51,851 bases of DNA from Rubrivivax sp. (GTDB lineage Bacteria > Pseudomonadota > Gammaproteobacteria > Burkholderiales > Burkholderiaceae_C), in the NCBI GenBank assembly GCA_027485165.1, contig JAIXRN010000021.1:1-51851 (forward strand), in the 5' to 3' direction. The notes below the pieces were generated by a model. That model worked only from the letters and a program-made list of their open reading frames with translations, was not told the DNA's origin and made no database searches. Below, one piece after another: positions 17,590 through 26,463 of the stretch. Numbering within the stretch: position 1 is the stretch's first letter; each line of letters starts with the position of its first letter. The position numbers and the translations under genes are program-made.

Positions 17590-17653
17590 GCGCTGCGGCA
17601 CGCTGCGGCAGAGGCTTGACTGGAAAGTCGGTTAATTACCCCACGGTTGCAAT

Positions 17654-17673
17654 TGTGAACTGACCAGTTCACA
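17654..17673. promoter_or_regulatory. Perfect 20-bp operator-like palindrome before the fasciclin gene
   Basis: TGTGAACTGACCAGTTCACA has two perfect 9-bp arms around a central AC. It lies 62 bp upstream of the fasciclin start and 65 bp after the lysR stop. Its size and symmetry resemble dimeric repressor operators, for example of TetR type. No matching regulator gene is evident in the window other than the upstream LysR, whose sites usually have a T-N11-A core. Confidence 0.55.
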
Positions 17674-17734
17674 GTCCGCGTCAGTCGACAGGCACGTTGC
17701 GCGCTTGTCCTTCACTGGGCGAAAGGAGTTCACC

Positions 17735-19105
17735 GTGATCCGTTCCATCAAGCGCTGGCTCGCCGTGGCCAGTCTGGGCTTCCTGGCTGCCTGCGGCGGC
17801 GGTAGCGGCAGCGACCAGCCGGCTGACGTCGTCGGCAGCATCAATGGCAACCCCGAATTCAGCATCCTGGCCGAAGCGATCAATACCGCCGGCCTGCGCA
17901 CCGCCTTGAACGGCGCCGGCCCCTACACCCTGTTCGCGCCCACGGACGCAGCCTTCGCCGCGCTGTTGGCCGAACTGGGCATCACCAAGGCGCAGTTGCT
18001 GGCCGACACCGAACTCCTGACCACCGTGCTGACGTACCACGTGCTGCCAGCCAAGGTGGAACGTGCCGCCGTGCCCGTGGGCCGCGCCATCACCACCCTG
18101 CAGGGTGGCATCTTCAAGGTCGTGGCCAACGGCTCGACGCTGCGCATCAACGACGGCCGCAACCGCCTGGCCACCATCACCGCCACCGACCTGCAGGCCA
18201 GCAACGGCGTGGTCCACACCATCGACCGCGTGCTGCTGCCGGCCAACCGCAACATCGTGCAGACCGCGCAGGCACTGCCGCAGTTCAGCATCCTGGTCGA
18301 AGCCGTGGTGGCCGCCAACCTGCAGGGCGCGCTGTCGGGCACCGGTCCTTTGACGGTGTTCGCGCCCACCAACGACGCGTTTGTCGCCCTGCTGGCCGAA
18401 CTGGGCCTGACCAAACAGCAGCTGCTGGCCAACGTGCCGCTGCTCACCCGCGTGCTGACCTATCACGTGGTGAACGCTCGCGCCCTGCAGGCTGACATCG
18501 TGCCCGGCCAGGCCATCACCACGCTGCAGGGCGGGACGCTGACGGTCGACGCCAGCCTGCGCATCACCGACGCCCGCGTCCGCACCTCGCAGATCGCCAC
18601 CACCGACGTGCTGACGAGCAACGGCGTGATCCACGCCATCAACCGCGTGCTGCTGCCGCTGCCGGCCGAGAACATCGTGCAGACCGCGCTGGCGGCGCCG
18701 CAGTTCAGCATCCTGGTCGAAGCCGTGCAGGCCGCTGGCCTGGTGAATGCGCTGTCAGCCCCGGGCCCGCTGACGGTGTTCGCACCGACCAACGACGCCT
18801 TTGCCGCGCTGCTGGCCGAACTGGGCGTGACTAAGCAGCAGCTGCTGGCCGACGTGCCCCTGTTGACCCAGGTGTTGACTTACCACGTGGTGCCCGGCCG
18901 CCAGCTGTCGGGTGAGGTGCTGGCCCGCGCCGGCAGCAACCAAACCTTCACCAGCCTGCAAGGCGCCACGCTCAGGCCGGCCACCGGGCCGCTGCGCATC
19001 GTCGATGCGCGCAACCGCAGTGCAGGCATCACAGGCGTGGACACACTTACCAGCAATGGCGTCATCCACACCTTGGATCGGGTGATCCTGCCGCCGGCAA
19101 ACTAA
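17735..19105 (+). CDS. Lipoprotein with three fasciclin (FAS1) domains
   Basis: Predicted surface or periplasmic adhesion-type protein, 456 residues. A GTG at 17735 follows AAAGGAG and gives a lipoprotein signal peptide (MIRSIKRWLAVASLGFLAAC, lipid Cys at 20), then a Gly/Ser linker. Three FAS1 repeats follow (about 41-170, 180-310, 315-455). Each shows PLTVFAPTNDAFAALL-type H1 motifs, LTYHVV and a SNGVIHAINRVLLP-type H2 end. FAS1 domains mediate cell or matrix adhesion in other systems; the bacterial ligand is unknown. The adjacent single-FAS1 gene suggests local duplication. Confidence 0.92.
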   Translation: MIRSIKRWLAVASLGFLAACGGGSGSDQPADVVGSINGNPEFSILAEAINTAGLRTALNGAGPYTLFAPTDAAFAALLAELGITKAQLLADTELLTTVLTYHVLPAKVERAAVPVGRAITTLQGGIFKVVANGSTLRINDGRNRLATITATDLQASNGVVHTIDRVLLPANRNIVQTAQALPQFSILVEAVVAANLQGALSGTGPLTVFAPTNDAFVALLAELGLTKQQLLANVPLLTRVLTYHVVNARALQADIVPGQAITTLQGGTLTVDASLRITDARVRTSQIATTDVLTSNGVIHAINRVLLPLPAENIVQTALAAPQFSILVEAVQAAGLVNALSAPGPLTVFAPTNDAFAALLAELGVTKQQLLADVPLLTQVLTYHVVPGRQLSGEVLARAGSNQTFTSLQGATLRPATGPLRIVDARNRSAGITGVDTLTSNGVIHTLDRVILPPAN

Positions 19106-19235
19106 CAAGTCTCATCGGTTGGGTAAAGCAGGGCCAAGGCCTCGGCTGGCCCTGTTCACATCGGCCACCTTTCCCACCGTTCCCCGCCCCCCGTTCTCCG
19201 TTCCCCGTTTTCCACCACCCTGAAAGACAGACACC

Positions 19236-19688
19236 ATGAAGAAGCTCATCCTCGCCGCCGCCCTGGCCGTCAGCACCCTGGCCGTTCAGGCCAAGGACAT
19301 CGTCGACACCGCTGTTGCCAACGGCAACTTCAAGACCCTGGCCACCGCCCTGCAGGCCGCCGGCCTGGTCGAGACCCTGAAGGGCAAGGGCCCGTTCACG
19401 GTCTTCGCGCCCACCGACGCCGCTTTCGCCAAGGTGCCCAAGGCCGACCTGGACGCACTGCTGAAGGACAAGGCGAAGCTGACCGCCGTGCTGACGTACC
19501 ACGTCGTGCCGGGCAAGGTGATGGCCAAGGACGTCAAGGCCGGCAAGGTCAAGACCGTGCAGGGCAGCGAGATCACCATCGCCACCACCGGCGGCGTGAC
19601 GGTTGACGGCGCCAAGGTCACCGCCACCGACGTGCAGGCCAGCAACGGCGTGATCCACGTCATCGACACCGTCATCATGCCGAAGTGA
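19236..19688 (+). CDS. Secreted single-fasciclin-domain protein
   Basis: A 150-residue exported protein: Sec signal peptide ([20 protein letters not shown], cleavage after VQA) plus one complete FAS1 domain with [27 protein letters not shown] and [16 protein letters not shown]. Family members of this small type are often osmotically or stress induced. It follows the three-FAS1 lipoprotein on the same strand after 130 bp, a gap containing a C-rich imperfect repeat (19170-19211, CCGTTCCCC-like units). A strong hairpin terminator follows. Confidence 0.93.
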   Translation: MKKLILAAALAVSTLAVQAKDIVDTAVANGNFKTLATALQAAGLVETLKGKGPFTVFAPTDAAFAKVPKADLDALLKDKAKLTAVLTYHVVPGKVMAKDVKAGKVKTVQGSEITIATTGGVTVDGAKVTATDVQASNGVIHVIDTVIMPK

Positions 19689-19712
19689 TGTTTGGCTGAT
19701 GCAGCCACGGGT

Positions 19713-19774
19713 TGCGGCGCCTGGCGCCGCAGCCTGCAAAACGCCGGGTCTGCCGATGGGTGCACCCGGCGTTT
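19713..19774. terminator. Bidirectional terminator between the fasciclin gene and amgK
   Basis: An 11-bp perfect stem, AAACGCCGGGT (19739-19749) with ACCCGGCGTTT (19764-19774), has A-rich and T-rich flanks on either side, so it can serve both converging genes. Just before it is a second perfect hairpin, TGCGGCGCC-T-GGCGCCGCA (19713-19731). Confidence 0.75.
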
Positions 19775-19794
19775 GTCGTTCTGGCGCCTTGCGT

Positions 19795-20895
19795 CTAGAA
19801 CGTGAAGCCGCTGCCCACGCGCGCGCCCGACAGCGGCTCCAGCAGGCCCAGCAGAGGCTTCAGCGGCCCGTAGCGCAGGGCCACGCGCTGGGCATAGCCG
19901 AAGAAGCGCGGCAGGTCGGCGGCGTATTGCGGCTTGCCGTCGCGGTGCTTGAGCCGGCAGAAGATGCCCAGCACCTTCAGGTGGCGCTGCAGGCCCATCC
20001 ACTCCAGCGCCCGCCAGAGCTCGCCGAAGTCGTTCTCGAAGGCATCGCCCAGCGGTAGCCCGGCGCGGCGCGCCTGCTGCCACCAGCGCACGGCCCAGTC
20101 CAGTTCCTGCGCTTCGTCCCAGCTGATGAAGGCGTCGCGCAACAGCGACGCGATGTCGTAGGTGATGGGGCCGCGCACGGCGTCCTGGAAGTCCAGCACG
20201 CCCGGGCCCGCGGGCAGGTCACCTGCGGCGGGCAGCATCAGATTGCGCGGCATCCAGTCGGCGTGCACAGCCAGTTGCGGCTGCGCCAGCGCGCTGTCCA
20301 CCAGCAGCCGGGTGATGCGGTCCCAGGTGGCTTGCTGCGCGGCGGTCCACTCGATGCCGTATTCCCGCTGCACGCACCATTGCGGGAACAGCGCCAGTTC
20401 GCGCCGCAGCAGGCCTTCATCGAAGGGCGGCAGGCGGTCGGCCGGCACCCGCGCCTGGAACTGCACCAGGGCCGTGACGGCGTCGCGCATCAGCCGGTCG
20501 GCGCCGGCCGCGTCGGCGGCTTGCAGGGCTGGCAGGTACAGGTCGCGGCCCAGGTCGGTGATGAGCAGGAAGCCTTGTTCGGCGTCCGCGGCCAGTACCT
20601 GCGGGGCCCGCAGGCCCGCTTCGGCCAGCAGGCTGGCCACGTGCACGAAGGGCCGCACGTCTTCCTGGGGCGGTGGGGCGTCCATCACCACCAGGCTGCG
20701 CGGGCCGGTGCCCTGGCAGTTGACGCGGAAGTAGCGCCTGAAGCTGGCGTCGCTGGACGCTGGCACCAGGCTGGCGATGTCCACGCCATGCGCCGGGCCC
20801 ACGCTGGCCAGCCAGTGCCTGAAGGCGGCTTCGCGCGCCGGGCTGGGCCAGGCGATGGGGGCAGGATCGGCCTGCAGGGGGGCGTGATGGCTCAT
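19795..20895 (-). CDS. amgK: N-acetylmuramate/N-acetylglucosamine kinase AmgK-like phosphotransferase
   Basis: An aminoglycoside-phosphotransferase-fold kinase of 366 residues. In characterised bacteria AmgK phosphorylates MurNAc at the anomeric position, the first step of a wall-recycling bypass completed by MurU. Catalytic and metal motifs are present: SSDASFRRYFRV, the Brenner box VHADWMPRNLML and GVLDFQDAVRGPITYDIASL. The gene is divergent from lptD by 18 bp, the position amgK holds in many proteobacteria. The usual murU partner is not downstream; a terminator and fasciclin genes are there instead. Confidence 0.88.
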   Translation of the reverse strand: MSHHAPLQADPAPIAWPSPAREAAFRHWLASVGPAHGVDIASLVPASSDASFRRYFRVNCQGTGPRSLVVMDAPPPQEDVRPFVHVASLLAEAGLRAPQVLAADAEQGFLLITDLGRDLYLPALQAADAAGADRLMRDAVTALVQFQARVPADRLPPFDEGLLRRELALFPQWCVQREYGIEWTAAQQATWDRITRLLVDSALAQPQLAVHADWMPRNLMLPAAGDLPAGPGVLDFQDAVRGPITYDIASLLRDAFISWDEAQELDWAVRWWQQARRAGLPLGDAFENDFGELWRALEWMGLQRHLKVLGIFCRLKHRDGKPQYAADLPRFFGYAQRVALRYGPLKPLLGLLEPLSGARVGSGFTF

Positions 20896-20913
20896 GGATA
20901 ATCGATTTTACGA

Positions 20914-23421
20914 ATGCCTTCCCTCGTGTCCCCGATGCCGCTGACAGGGCTGGCGATCAGCCTGTTGCTGGCCTTCGGGTCGGCGCCCTGTGGCGCTGCT
21001 GCACAGACCCTTGCAGATGCGCCAAAAGTCGCCGCGACAGCCGCCGCGACGGCCGCCGCGAAAGAAGCCCCAAAAGACGTCGCCGCTGCGCCCCTGGTGC
21101 CCAGCACGCGGCTGGAACCCCTGCCCCGCGGCCCGTCGGGCGACAAGCTGCCCATCGTGCTGCGGGCGCGCAGCCTGCAGGCCCAGCCCGATCTGGCGGC
21201 GGTGGCTGAGGGCGATGTCGAATTCCGCCGCGGCGGGCTGGTGATCCGCGCCGACCGGCTCAGCTACGACAGCCCCGGCGACCTGGCCCGTGCCAGCGGC
21301 AGCGTGCGCGTGCAGCGCGACGGCGCCGTCTACAGCGGCACCGAACTGCAGCTGCGCGTGCAGCGCTTCGAAGGCTATTTCCTCGACCCCCGCTTTGACT
21401 TTCCGCTGCTGGGCGCCGGGGGTCGCGCCGACCGGCTGGACTTTCTCGACACCAGCCGCACCCGCGCCAGCAACGCTTCCTACACCAGCTGCCCGCGTGA
21501 AGGCCCGGTGCCCCCGGCCTGGGTGCTGCAGGCGCGCCAGGTGCAGCTGGACCAGGCCATCGGCGTGGGCGTGGCCGAAGGCGCGGTGCTGCGCTTCCTG
21601 GACTTCCCGATCCTCGCCCTGCCGGCGCTGAGCTTTCCGCTGGGCGACCAGCGCAAGTCGGGCTGGCTGCCGCCCAGCATCAACATCGACAACCGCAGCG
21701 GCCTCGAGATCTCGGCGCCGTACTACTGGAACATCGCGCCCAACCGCGACGCCACGCTGTCGCCGCGCGTGATCACGCGCCGCGGCCTGGCGCTGGACGC
21801 CGAGTTCCGCTACCTGCAGCCGCACAACGAAGGCGTGGTCGGTGTGGACTGGCTGCCCGACGACCGCCTGGCGCGCCGGTCGCGCCACGCGCTGCGCTGG
21901 CAGCATGACGGCACCCTGGACGCCGGCACCGGCCCGGGCTGGCTGCGGGGCTTGCGCTACCGCGTTGACGGCGCGCGCGTGTCTGACAACGACTGGTGGA
22001 AGGACTTCCCCAGCGCCAGCCGCAGCCTGACCACGCGGCTGCTGCCGACGCGGGCGTCGGCCGAGCTGCCCTTCCAGCTGGGCGACGTGTCTGCAGCCGT
22101 CGTGCAGGGTTGGGTGTACGCCCGGCTGATGAACTGGCAGGTGCTGCAGTCCGACGAAAGCTTCATCGCCAGCCCCTACCAGCGCCGGCCGCAGCTCGGC
22201 GCCCAGGTCTCGGGTCGGCTGGGGCGCTGGCAGTACGACGCCGAAATCGAATTCAACCGCTTCACGCTGCCTGGCAATGCCGCCGCCGCCAATGCCCGGC
22301 CTGAAGGCGACCGACTGCACCTGCTGGGGTCGCTGCAGTACCCGCTGCGCGGAGACGGCTGGTGGATCACGCCAAGGCTGGCGCTGAACGCCGCAGCCTA
22401 CGACACCCGCAACCCCGGCCCGGACCGGCCAGCGCGCGCGCAGCGCAGCATCCCCAGCCTGAGCGTGGACGCCGGCATGGCCTTTGAACGCGACGCCAGC
22501 TTCTTCGGCCGCCGCTACCAGCAGACGCTGGAGCCGCGCGTGCTGTACGTCAACACCCCGTTCCGCGCCCAGGCCCAGCTGCCCAACTACGACGCCGCGG
22601 CCAAGGACTTCAACGTCGTATCGATCTACACCGACAACAGCTTTTCCGGCGTGGACCGCGTCGCCGACGCGCACCAGGTGACGGCCGGCGTCACCACCCG
22701 GCTGCTGGACCAGGCCAGCGGTGCCGAGGCCCTGCGCCTGGGCCTGGTGCAGCGCTACCTGCTGCGCGACCAGCGCGTGGCGCCGCAGGCCGACGGCAGC
22801 CCCGACGGGCCGGCGCTGACGCAGAAGTTCTCCGACGCGCTGCTGATCGGCAGCACCAGCGTGCTGCCCGGCTGGACGCTGGACGCGGCGCTGCAATACA
22901 GCCCCGAGCTGTCGCGGTCGGTGCGTTCGATCCTGGCGGCGCGCTACTCGCCCGGGCCCTTCCGCACCGTGGGCGCCACATACCGCCTGGCACGCGGCCT
23001 GAGCGAACAGCTGGAACTGGGCTGGCAGTGGCCCATCGGCAGCACGCGCGTCCAGGGCCCGGCGGCCCAGGCCCTGGACGGCCTGGCGCAGGCGGGCAGC
23101 GGCGGCGGCCAGGCCTGCAGCGGGCGTTGGTACGCGGTGGGGCGCGTGAACTACAGCCTGAAGGACGCGCGCGTCACCGACAGCCTGGTGGGCCTGGAAT
23201 ACGACGCCGGTTGCTGGATCGGCCGCGTTGTGGCCGAGCGCCTGTCCACCGGGCGCACCGAAGCCACCACGCGGCTGCTGCTGCAGCTGGAACTGGTGGG
23301 CCTGTCGCGCATCGGGTCGAACCCGCTGAAGGTCTTGAAGGACAATATCCCTGGTTACCAGCTGCTGCGCGATGACCGCGGCAGCGGGTCGCGCAGCAAC
23401 GAATGGCAGCCTGCGCCGTGA
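20914..23421 (+). CDS. lptD: LPS-assembly protein LptD
   Basis: LptD is the outer-membrane beta-barrel that, with LptE, inserts lipopolysaccharide into the outer leaflet. It is 835 residues long: signal peptide (to about residue 30), an Ala-rich linker, the periplasmic beta-jellyroll (LRARSLQAQPDLAAVAEGDVEFR; LVIRADRLSYDSPGDLARAS) and the C-terminal barrel (GWLPPSINIDNRSGLEI onwards). Apart from Cys26, in the signal peptide, cysteines were seen at 193, 735 and 767. First gene of lptD-surA-rsmA. Confidence 0.95.
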   Translation: MPSLVSPMPLTGLAISLLLAFGSAPCGAAAQTLADAPKVAATAAATAAAKEAPKDVAAAPLVPSTRLEPLPRGPSGDKLPIVLRARSLQAQPDLAAVAEGDVEFRRGGLVIRADRLSYDSPGDLARASGSVRVQRDGAVYSGTELQLRVQRFEGYFLDPRFDFPLLGAGGRADRLDFLDTSRTRASNASYTSCPREGPVPPAWVLQARQVQLDQAIGVGVAEGAVLRFLDFPILALPALSFPLGDQRKSGWLPPSINIDNRSGLEISAPYYWNIAPNRDATLSPRVITRRGLALDAEFRYLQPHNEGVVGVDWLPDDRLARRSRHALRWQHDGTLDAGTGPGWLRGLRYRVDGARVSDNDWWKDFPSASRSLTTRLLPTRASAELPFQLGDVSAAVVQGWVYARLMNWQVLQSDESFIASPYQRRPQLGAQVSGRLGRWQYDAEIEFNRFTLPGNAAAANARPEGDRLHLLGSLQYPLRGDGWWITPRLALNAAAYDTRNPGPDRPARAQRSIPSLSVDAGMAFERDASFFGRRYQQTLEPRVLYVNTPFRAQAQLPNYDAAAKDFNVVSIYTDNSFSGVDRVADAHQVTAGVTTRLLDQASGAEALRLGLVQRYLLRDQRVAPQADGSPDGPALTQKFSDALLIGSTSVLPGWTLDAALQYSPELSRSVRSILAARYSPGPFRTVGATYRLARGLSEQLELGWQWPIGSTRVQGPAAQALDGLAQAGSGGGQACSGRWYAVGRVNYSLKDARVTDSLVGLEYDAGCWIGRVVAERLSTGRTEATTRLLLQLELVGLSRIGSNPLKVLKDNIPGYQLLRDDRGSGSRSNEWQPAP

Positions 23422-23505
23422 TGGCTGCTGCGCCACCGCCCCTGTTGGCGAAAGCCAAGCTTTCGTGCCCCCCGGTTCTTCCGGGCTGACCAGCGTCCAC
23501 GCTTC

Positions 23506-24831
23506 ATGAACGAGTCTGTCTTGCCCATCCGTGCCCTGACCGCTGCCCTGGCCCTGTTGCTGGCCGGCCTGGCCCTGGGCCCAGCCCAGGCCCAGGGCCG
23601 CAACAGCCGCAATGGCGACTACATCGCCGCGGTCGTGAACCAGGAACTCGTCACGGCCGGCGAAGTGGCGCGCCGCATCGAATCGGCGCGCGCCGAGGCC
23701 GCCCGTGCCGGCCAGCGCCTGCCACCCGAAGGCGAACTGCGCCAGCAGGTGATGGACCTGCTGATCGACGAGCGCGTGATCATCACCACGGCCCGCGAAA
23801 GCGGCGTGCGCATCGACGAACCCGACATCGACCGCGCGGTGCAGAACGTCGCGGCGCAGAACCAGATCACCCCGCAGGTGCTGCGCCAGCGTCTGGCGGC
23901 CGATGGCATCGAATACAGCCGCTTTCGTGCCCAGCTGCGCGACCAGCTGATGATGGAAAGGCTGCGCGAACGCGAGGTCTACCGCCGCATCCAGATCAGC
24001 GACGAAGAACTGGACAAGTTCATGGCTGAACAGCGCAAGGCCTCGCAAGGCGAAGCCGAGACCAACATCGCGCAGATCCTGGTACCGGTGCCGGAGGGCA
24101 CCACGCCAGAAGCCGAGGCACGGCTGCGCGAACGCGCGCTGGCTGCGCTCAAGCGCGTGCAGGGCGGCGAGGACTTCGCGGTGGTGGCGCTGGACGTCTC
24201 GGCCGACGCCAACCGCGAAAAGGGTGGCGCCCTGGGCTTGCGCCCGGCGTCGCGGCTGCCCGACGCCTTCGTCAATGCCACGCGCAGCGTCGAAGCGGGC
24301 CAGGTGGCGCCCGAACTGCTGCGCACCGGTGCTGGCTTTCATGTGCTGAAGGTGCTGGAGCGGCGCGAGGCTGGCGAACCACGCGCCACGCAGACGCGCG
24401 CCCGCCATGTGCTGCTGCGGCCTTCGGCCCAGCTGACGGCGGAAGTGGCGTCGCGCCGGCTGGCCGACTACAGGCGCCAGATCGAGACTGGCCAGCGCAA
24501 CTTCGAAGACATCGCCAGGCAGTACAGCGAAGACGGATCGGCAGCCGCCGGCGGCGACCTGGGCTGGAGTGGCCCGGGCACGATGGTGCCGGAATTCGAA
24601 GAGGCGATGAACGCACTGCCGGTGGGCGGTCTGTCGGCGCCTGTGCCTTCACGCTTTGGCGTGCACCTGATCCAGGTGCTGGAACGCCGTGAAGTCGCCA
24701 TCGACCCGAAGGCGCAGCGCGAACAGGCGCGCAACGTGCTGCGCGAACAGCGCTTCGACCAGGCCTTCCTGGAATGGACGAAGGAAATCCGTTCCCGCGC
24801 TTACGTCGAGCTGCGCGAACCGCCGCCGTGA
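23506..24831 (+). CDS. surA: Periplasmic chaperone and peptidyl-prolyl isomerase SurA
   Basis: SurA escorts outer-membrane beta-barrel proteins, including LptD, to the BAM machinery. The 441-residue product has a signal peptide ending GPAQAQ. The N-terminal chaperone domain follows ([19 protein letters not shown]). Two parvulin domains come next: [14 protein letters not shown] (near 182) and [13 protein letters not shown] (near 300), the second with [10 protein letters not shown]. The C-terminal helix ends at [10 protein letters not shown]. It lies 84 bp after lptD, the conserved order. Confidence 0.95.
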   Translation: MNESVLPIRALTAALALLLAGLALGPAQAQGRNSRNGDYIAAVVNQELVTAGEVARRIESARAEAARAGQRLPPEGELRQQVMDLLIDERVIITTARESGVRIDEPDIDRAVQNVAAQNQITPQVLRQRLAADGIEYSRFRAQLRDQLMMERLREREVYRRIQISDEELDKFMAEQRKASQGEAETNIAQILVPVPEGTTPEAEARLRERALAALKRVQGGEDFAVVALDVSADANREKGGALGLRPASRLPDAFVNATRSVEAGQVAPELLRTGAGFHVLKVLERREAGEPRATQTRARHVLLRPSAQLTAEVASRRLADYRRQIETGQRNFEDIARQYSEDGSAAAGGDLGWSGPGTMVPEFEEAMNALPVGGLSAPVPSRFGVHLIQVLERREVAIDPKAQREQARNVLREQRFDQAFLEWTKEIRSRAYVELREPPP

Positions 24832-24859
24832 ACGCAGTCACCTGGCGCGGCTGGCGGCC

Positions 24860-25657
24860 GTGAGGCATTTCGCCAAGAAGCGCTTCGGCCAGCATTTCCT
24901 GGTCGACGAAGCCGTGATCGAAGGCATCGTCGACGCCATCGCCCCCGCGCCAGGCCAGGCCCTGGTCGAGATCGGCCCCGGGCTGGGGGCCATGACCTTG
25001 CCCCTGCTGCGCCGCTGTGGCGCGCTGACGGTGGTGGAACTGGACCGCGACCTGGCCGCCCGGCTGCGCCGCCAGGCCGGGCTGCAGGTGGTCGAGGCCG
25101 ACGTGCTGCAGGTGGACTTCCGCGCGCTGGCCAGCGCGGCCGGCCAGCCGCTGCGGGTGGTGGGCAACCTGCCCTACAACATCTCCACGCCCATCCTGTT
25201 CCACCTGCTGGCGGTGGCCGATGTCGTGGTCGACCAGCACTTCATGCTGCAGAAGGAAGTGGTGGACCGCATGGCGGCAGCGCCGGGCAGCAAGGACTAC
25301 GGCCGGCTGAGCGTGATGCTGCAGTGGCGCTACCGCATCAGCGGCGTGCTGGACGTGCCGCCTGCGGCCTTCGACCCGCCGCCGCGCGTCGATTCGGCCA
25401 TCGTGCGCATGCGGCCGCTGCCTTTGGACACGCGGGTCGACCCCGAAAGGCTGGGCACGGTCGTGAGCACGGCCTTTTCGCAGCGCCGCAAGCTGCTGCG
25501 CCACACCCTGGGCCGCTGGATCGAGGCCGAAGGCCTGGATACCGACTTCGACCTGCAGCGCCGTGCCGAGGAAGTGCCGGTGGCGCAGTATCTGGCGCTG
25601 GCCCTGTTGCCGCGGCCTGCCTGTGTGCTGCGGCAAGGTCCGCCAGCGGCACCATGA
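24860..25657 (+). CDS. rsmA: 16S rRNA (adenine-1518/1519-N6) dimethyltransferase
   Basis: RsmA (KsgA) dimethylates two adenines of 16S rRNA helix 45 late in 30S assembly. The 265-residue protein has the RNA-contact start [13 protein letters not shown], the SAM loop [22 protein letters not shown], and the [11 protein letters not shown] catalytic motif. The reading frame is open upstream; the GTG at 24860 matches the family start. It follows surA by 28 bp. In many relatives pdxA lies between surA and rsmA; here it is absent. Confidence 0.94.
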   Translation: MRHFAKKRFGQHFLVDEAVIEGIVDAIAPAPGQALVEIGPGLGAMTLPLLRRCGALTVVELDRDLAARLRRQAGLQVVEADVLQVDFRALASAAGQPLRVVGNLPYNISTPILFHLLAVADVVVDQHFMLQKEVVDRMAAAPGSKDYGRLSVMLQWRYRISGVLDVPPAAFDPPPRVDSAIVRMRPLPLDTRVDPERLGTVVSTAFSQRRKLLRHTLGRWIEAEGLDTDFDLQRRAEEVPVAQYLALALLPRPACVLRQGPPAAP

Positions 25658-25693
25658 CGCCGGTCCCTTGGCGTCCCTTAGCCGGCGCACGAC

Positions 25694-25725
25694 GAAAAAA
25701 GGGCTCCCGCGGGAGCCCTTGTTCT
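25694..25725 (+). terminator. Rho-independent terminator after rsmA
   Basis: A perfect 10-bp stem, AAGGGCTCCC-GC-GGGAGCCCTT (two halves at 25699-25708 and 25711-25720), is preceded by an A-run and followed by TGTTCT. It closes the lptD-surA-rsmA transcript 40 bp after the stop. Confidence 0.85.
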
Positions 25726-25760
25726 GGCCGGTGCCAGGCAGAGCCCGGCGCTGGCGGCAG

Positions 25761-25908
25761 CTAGGCCGCGTTCAGCCAGGCCGCCGTGTCGAAGGCACTG
25801 CTCATCATCGGCATGTTCATGCCGAAGTTTGGATTCGTGCCGTTCTTCGGCACGGCCACCTTGGGTGCCGGCTTGGCGGCGGCAGTGGTGGTGTTGCTGG
25901 GGGCCACT
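25761..25908 (-). pseudogene. Possible orphan 3' end of a coding sequence
   Basis: On the minus strand an open frame ends at 25761 with a protein-like tail (VAVPKNGTNPNFGMNMPMMS, then SAFDTAAWLNAA) preceded by a Thr/Ala/Pro-rich linker. No plausible start or upstream body exists: the frame runs into the hairpin after barstar. It may be the remnant of a gene replaced by the barnase-barstar insertion, or a small unrecognised gene starting at 25970 (69 residues). The product is not recognised. Confidence 0.3.
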
Positions 25909-25956
25909 TCAGTAGCCCGCTCCCATGACCCTGATTCTTGGGAGCGGGCTACTGAA
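25908..25956. terminator. Hairpin overlapping the barstar stop codon
   Basis: An 18-bp perfect inverted repeat (25908-25925 and 25939-25956, arm TTCAGTAGCCCGCTCCCA) with a 13-nt loop. The barstar TAG stop lies in one arm. No U-run follows on the minus strand, so it may act as a 3' mRNA stabiliser or be a repeat element rather than a classic terminator. Confidence 0.6.
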
Positions 25957-26344
25957 AAGAATAGAAGCACCTGAAGGGTATTCGTCGGTCGCCCCAGAAT
26001 TCAGCCGCATCGCGGAACACCTCCAGCAGCTGTTCGCGCGCCTCGCGGTCGAAGCGCGGGTGATCGGGCAGCTGTTCCAGCACGACCACAAAGCCGGGCT
26101 GCTGCCCGGCCTTGTGCACGAGGTCGGTCATGCAGTCGAACAGCGCGTCCAGGTTCTTGCCGAAGTGGGCCGGGAACAGGAAAGCCGCCGCGATGGCGTC
26201 CAGCACGTCCTGCTTGCTCTGCGCTTCGGCCAGGTTGACGTACAGGAAATGCTGGCCTGCGGCTTCGGCAGCCTTCATCAGGTCGTCGACACGGTAGGCC
26301 CGGATGGCCTGCACGATGTTGGGGCGGATGGTCTGCAACTGCAT
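25949..26344 (-). CDS. Barstar-family ribonuclease inhibitor
   Basis: Cytoplasmic inhibitor expected to neutralise the barnase-type ribonuclease encoded just upstream. The 131-residue product starts at an ATG (26344) preceded by a strong AGGAGG on the minus strand. It contains barstar-fold features: HFLYVNLAEAQSKQDVLDAI, the hallmark FPAHFGKNLDALFDCMTDL (near 60-80), and VVLEQLPDHPRF. The Asp/Glu-rich helix that plugs the RNase active site corresponds to the NLDALFDCMTDL region. It lies 119 bp after the nuclease gene on the same strand. Confidence 0.9.
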   Translation of the reverse strand: MQLQTIRPNIVQAIRAYRVDDLMKAAEAAGQHFLYVNLAEAQSKQDVLDAIAAAFLFPAHFGKNLDALFDCMTDLVHKAGQQPGFVVVLEQLPDHPRFDREAREQLLEVFRDAAEFWGDRRIPFRCFYSFQ

Positions 26345-26463
26345 GGTCGCGTGCCTCCTGGGGTTTTGGTGGTGGAAATCGGTGGCGCCAGCGAGCGGGC
26401 CCAAAGTGGGGGATTCCGCGGGCGATTCGGTGAGCGGCTTGAGTGGCGGGTCGAACATGGCGG

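Noticed and set aside
20908..24408. Very long minus-strand open frame (over 1,100 codons) opposite lptD and surA
   Set aside because: It is antisense to two well-supported genes. High GC with G/C third positions removes stops on the other strand; the translation is Gln/His/Arg/Ala-rich with no domain.
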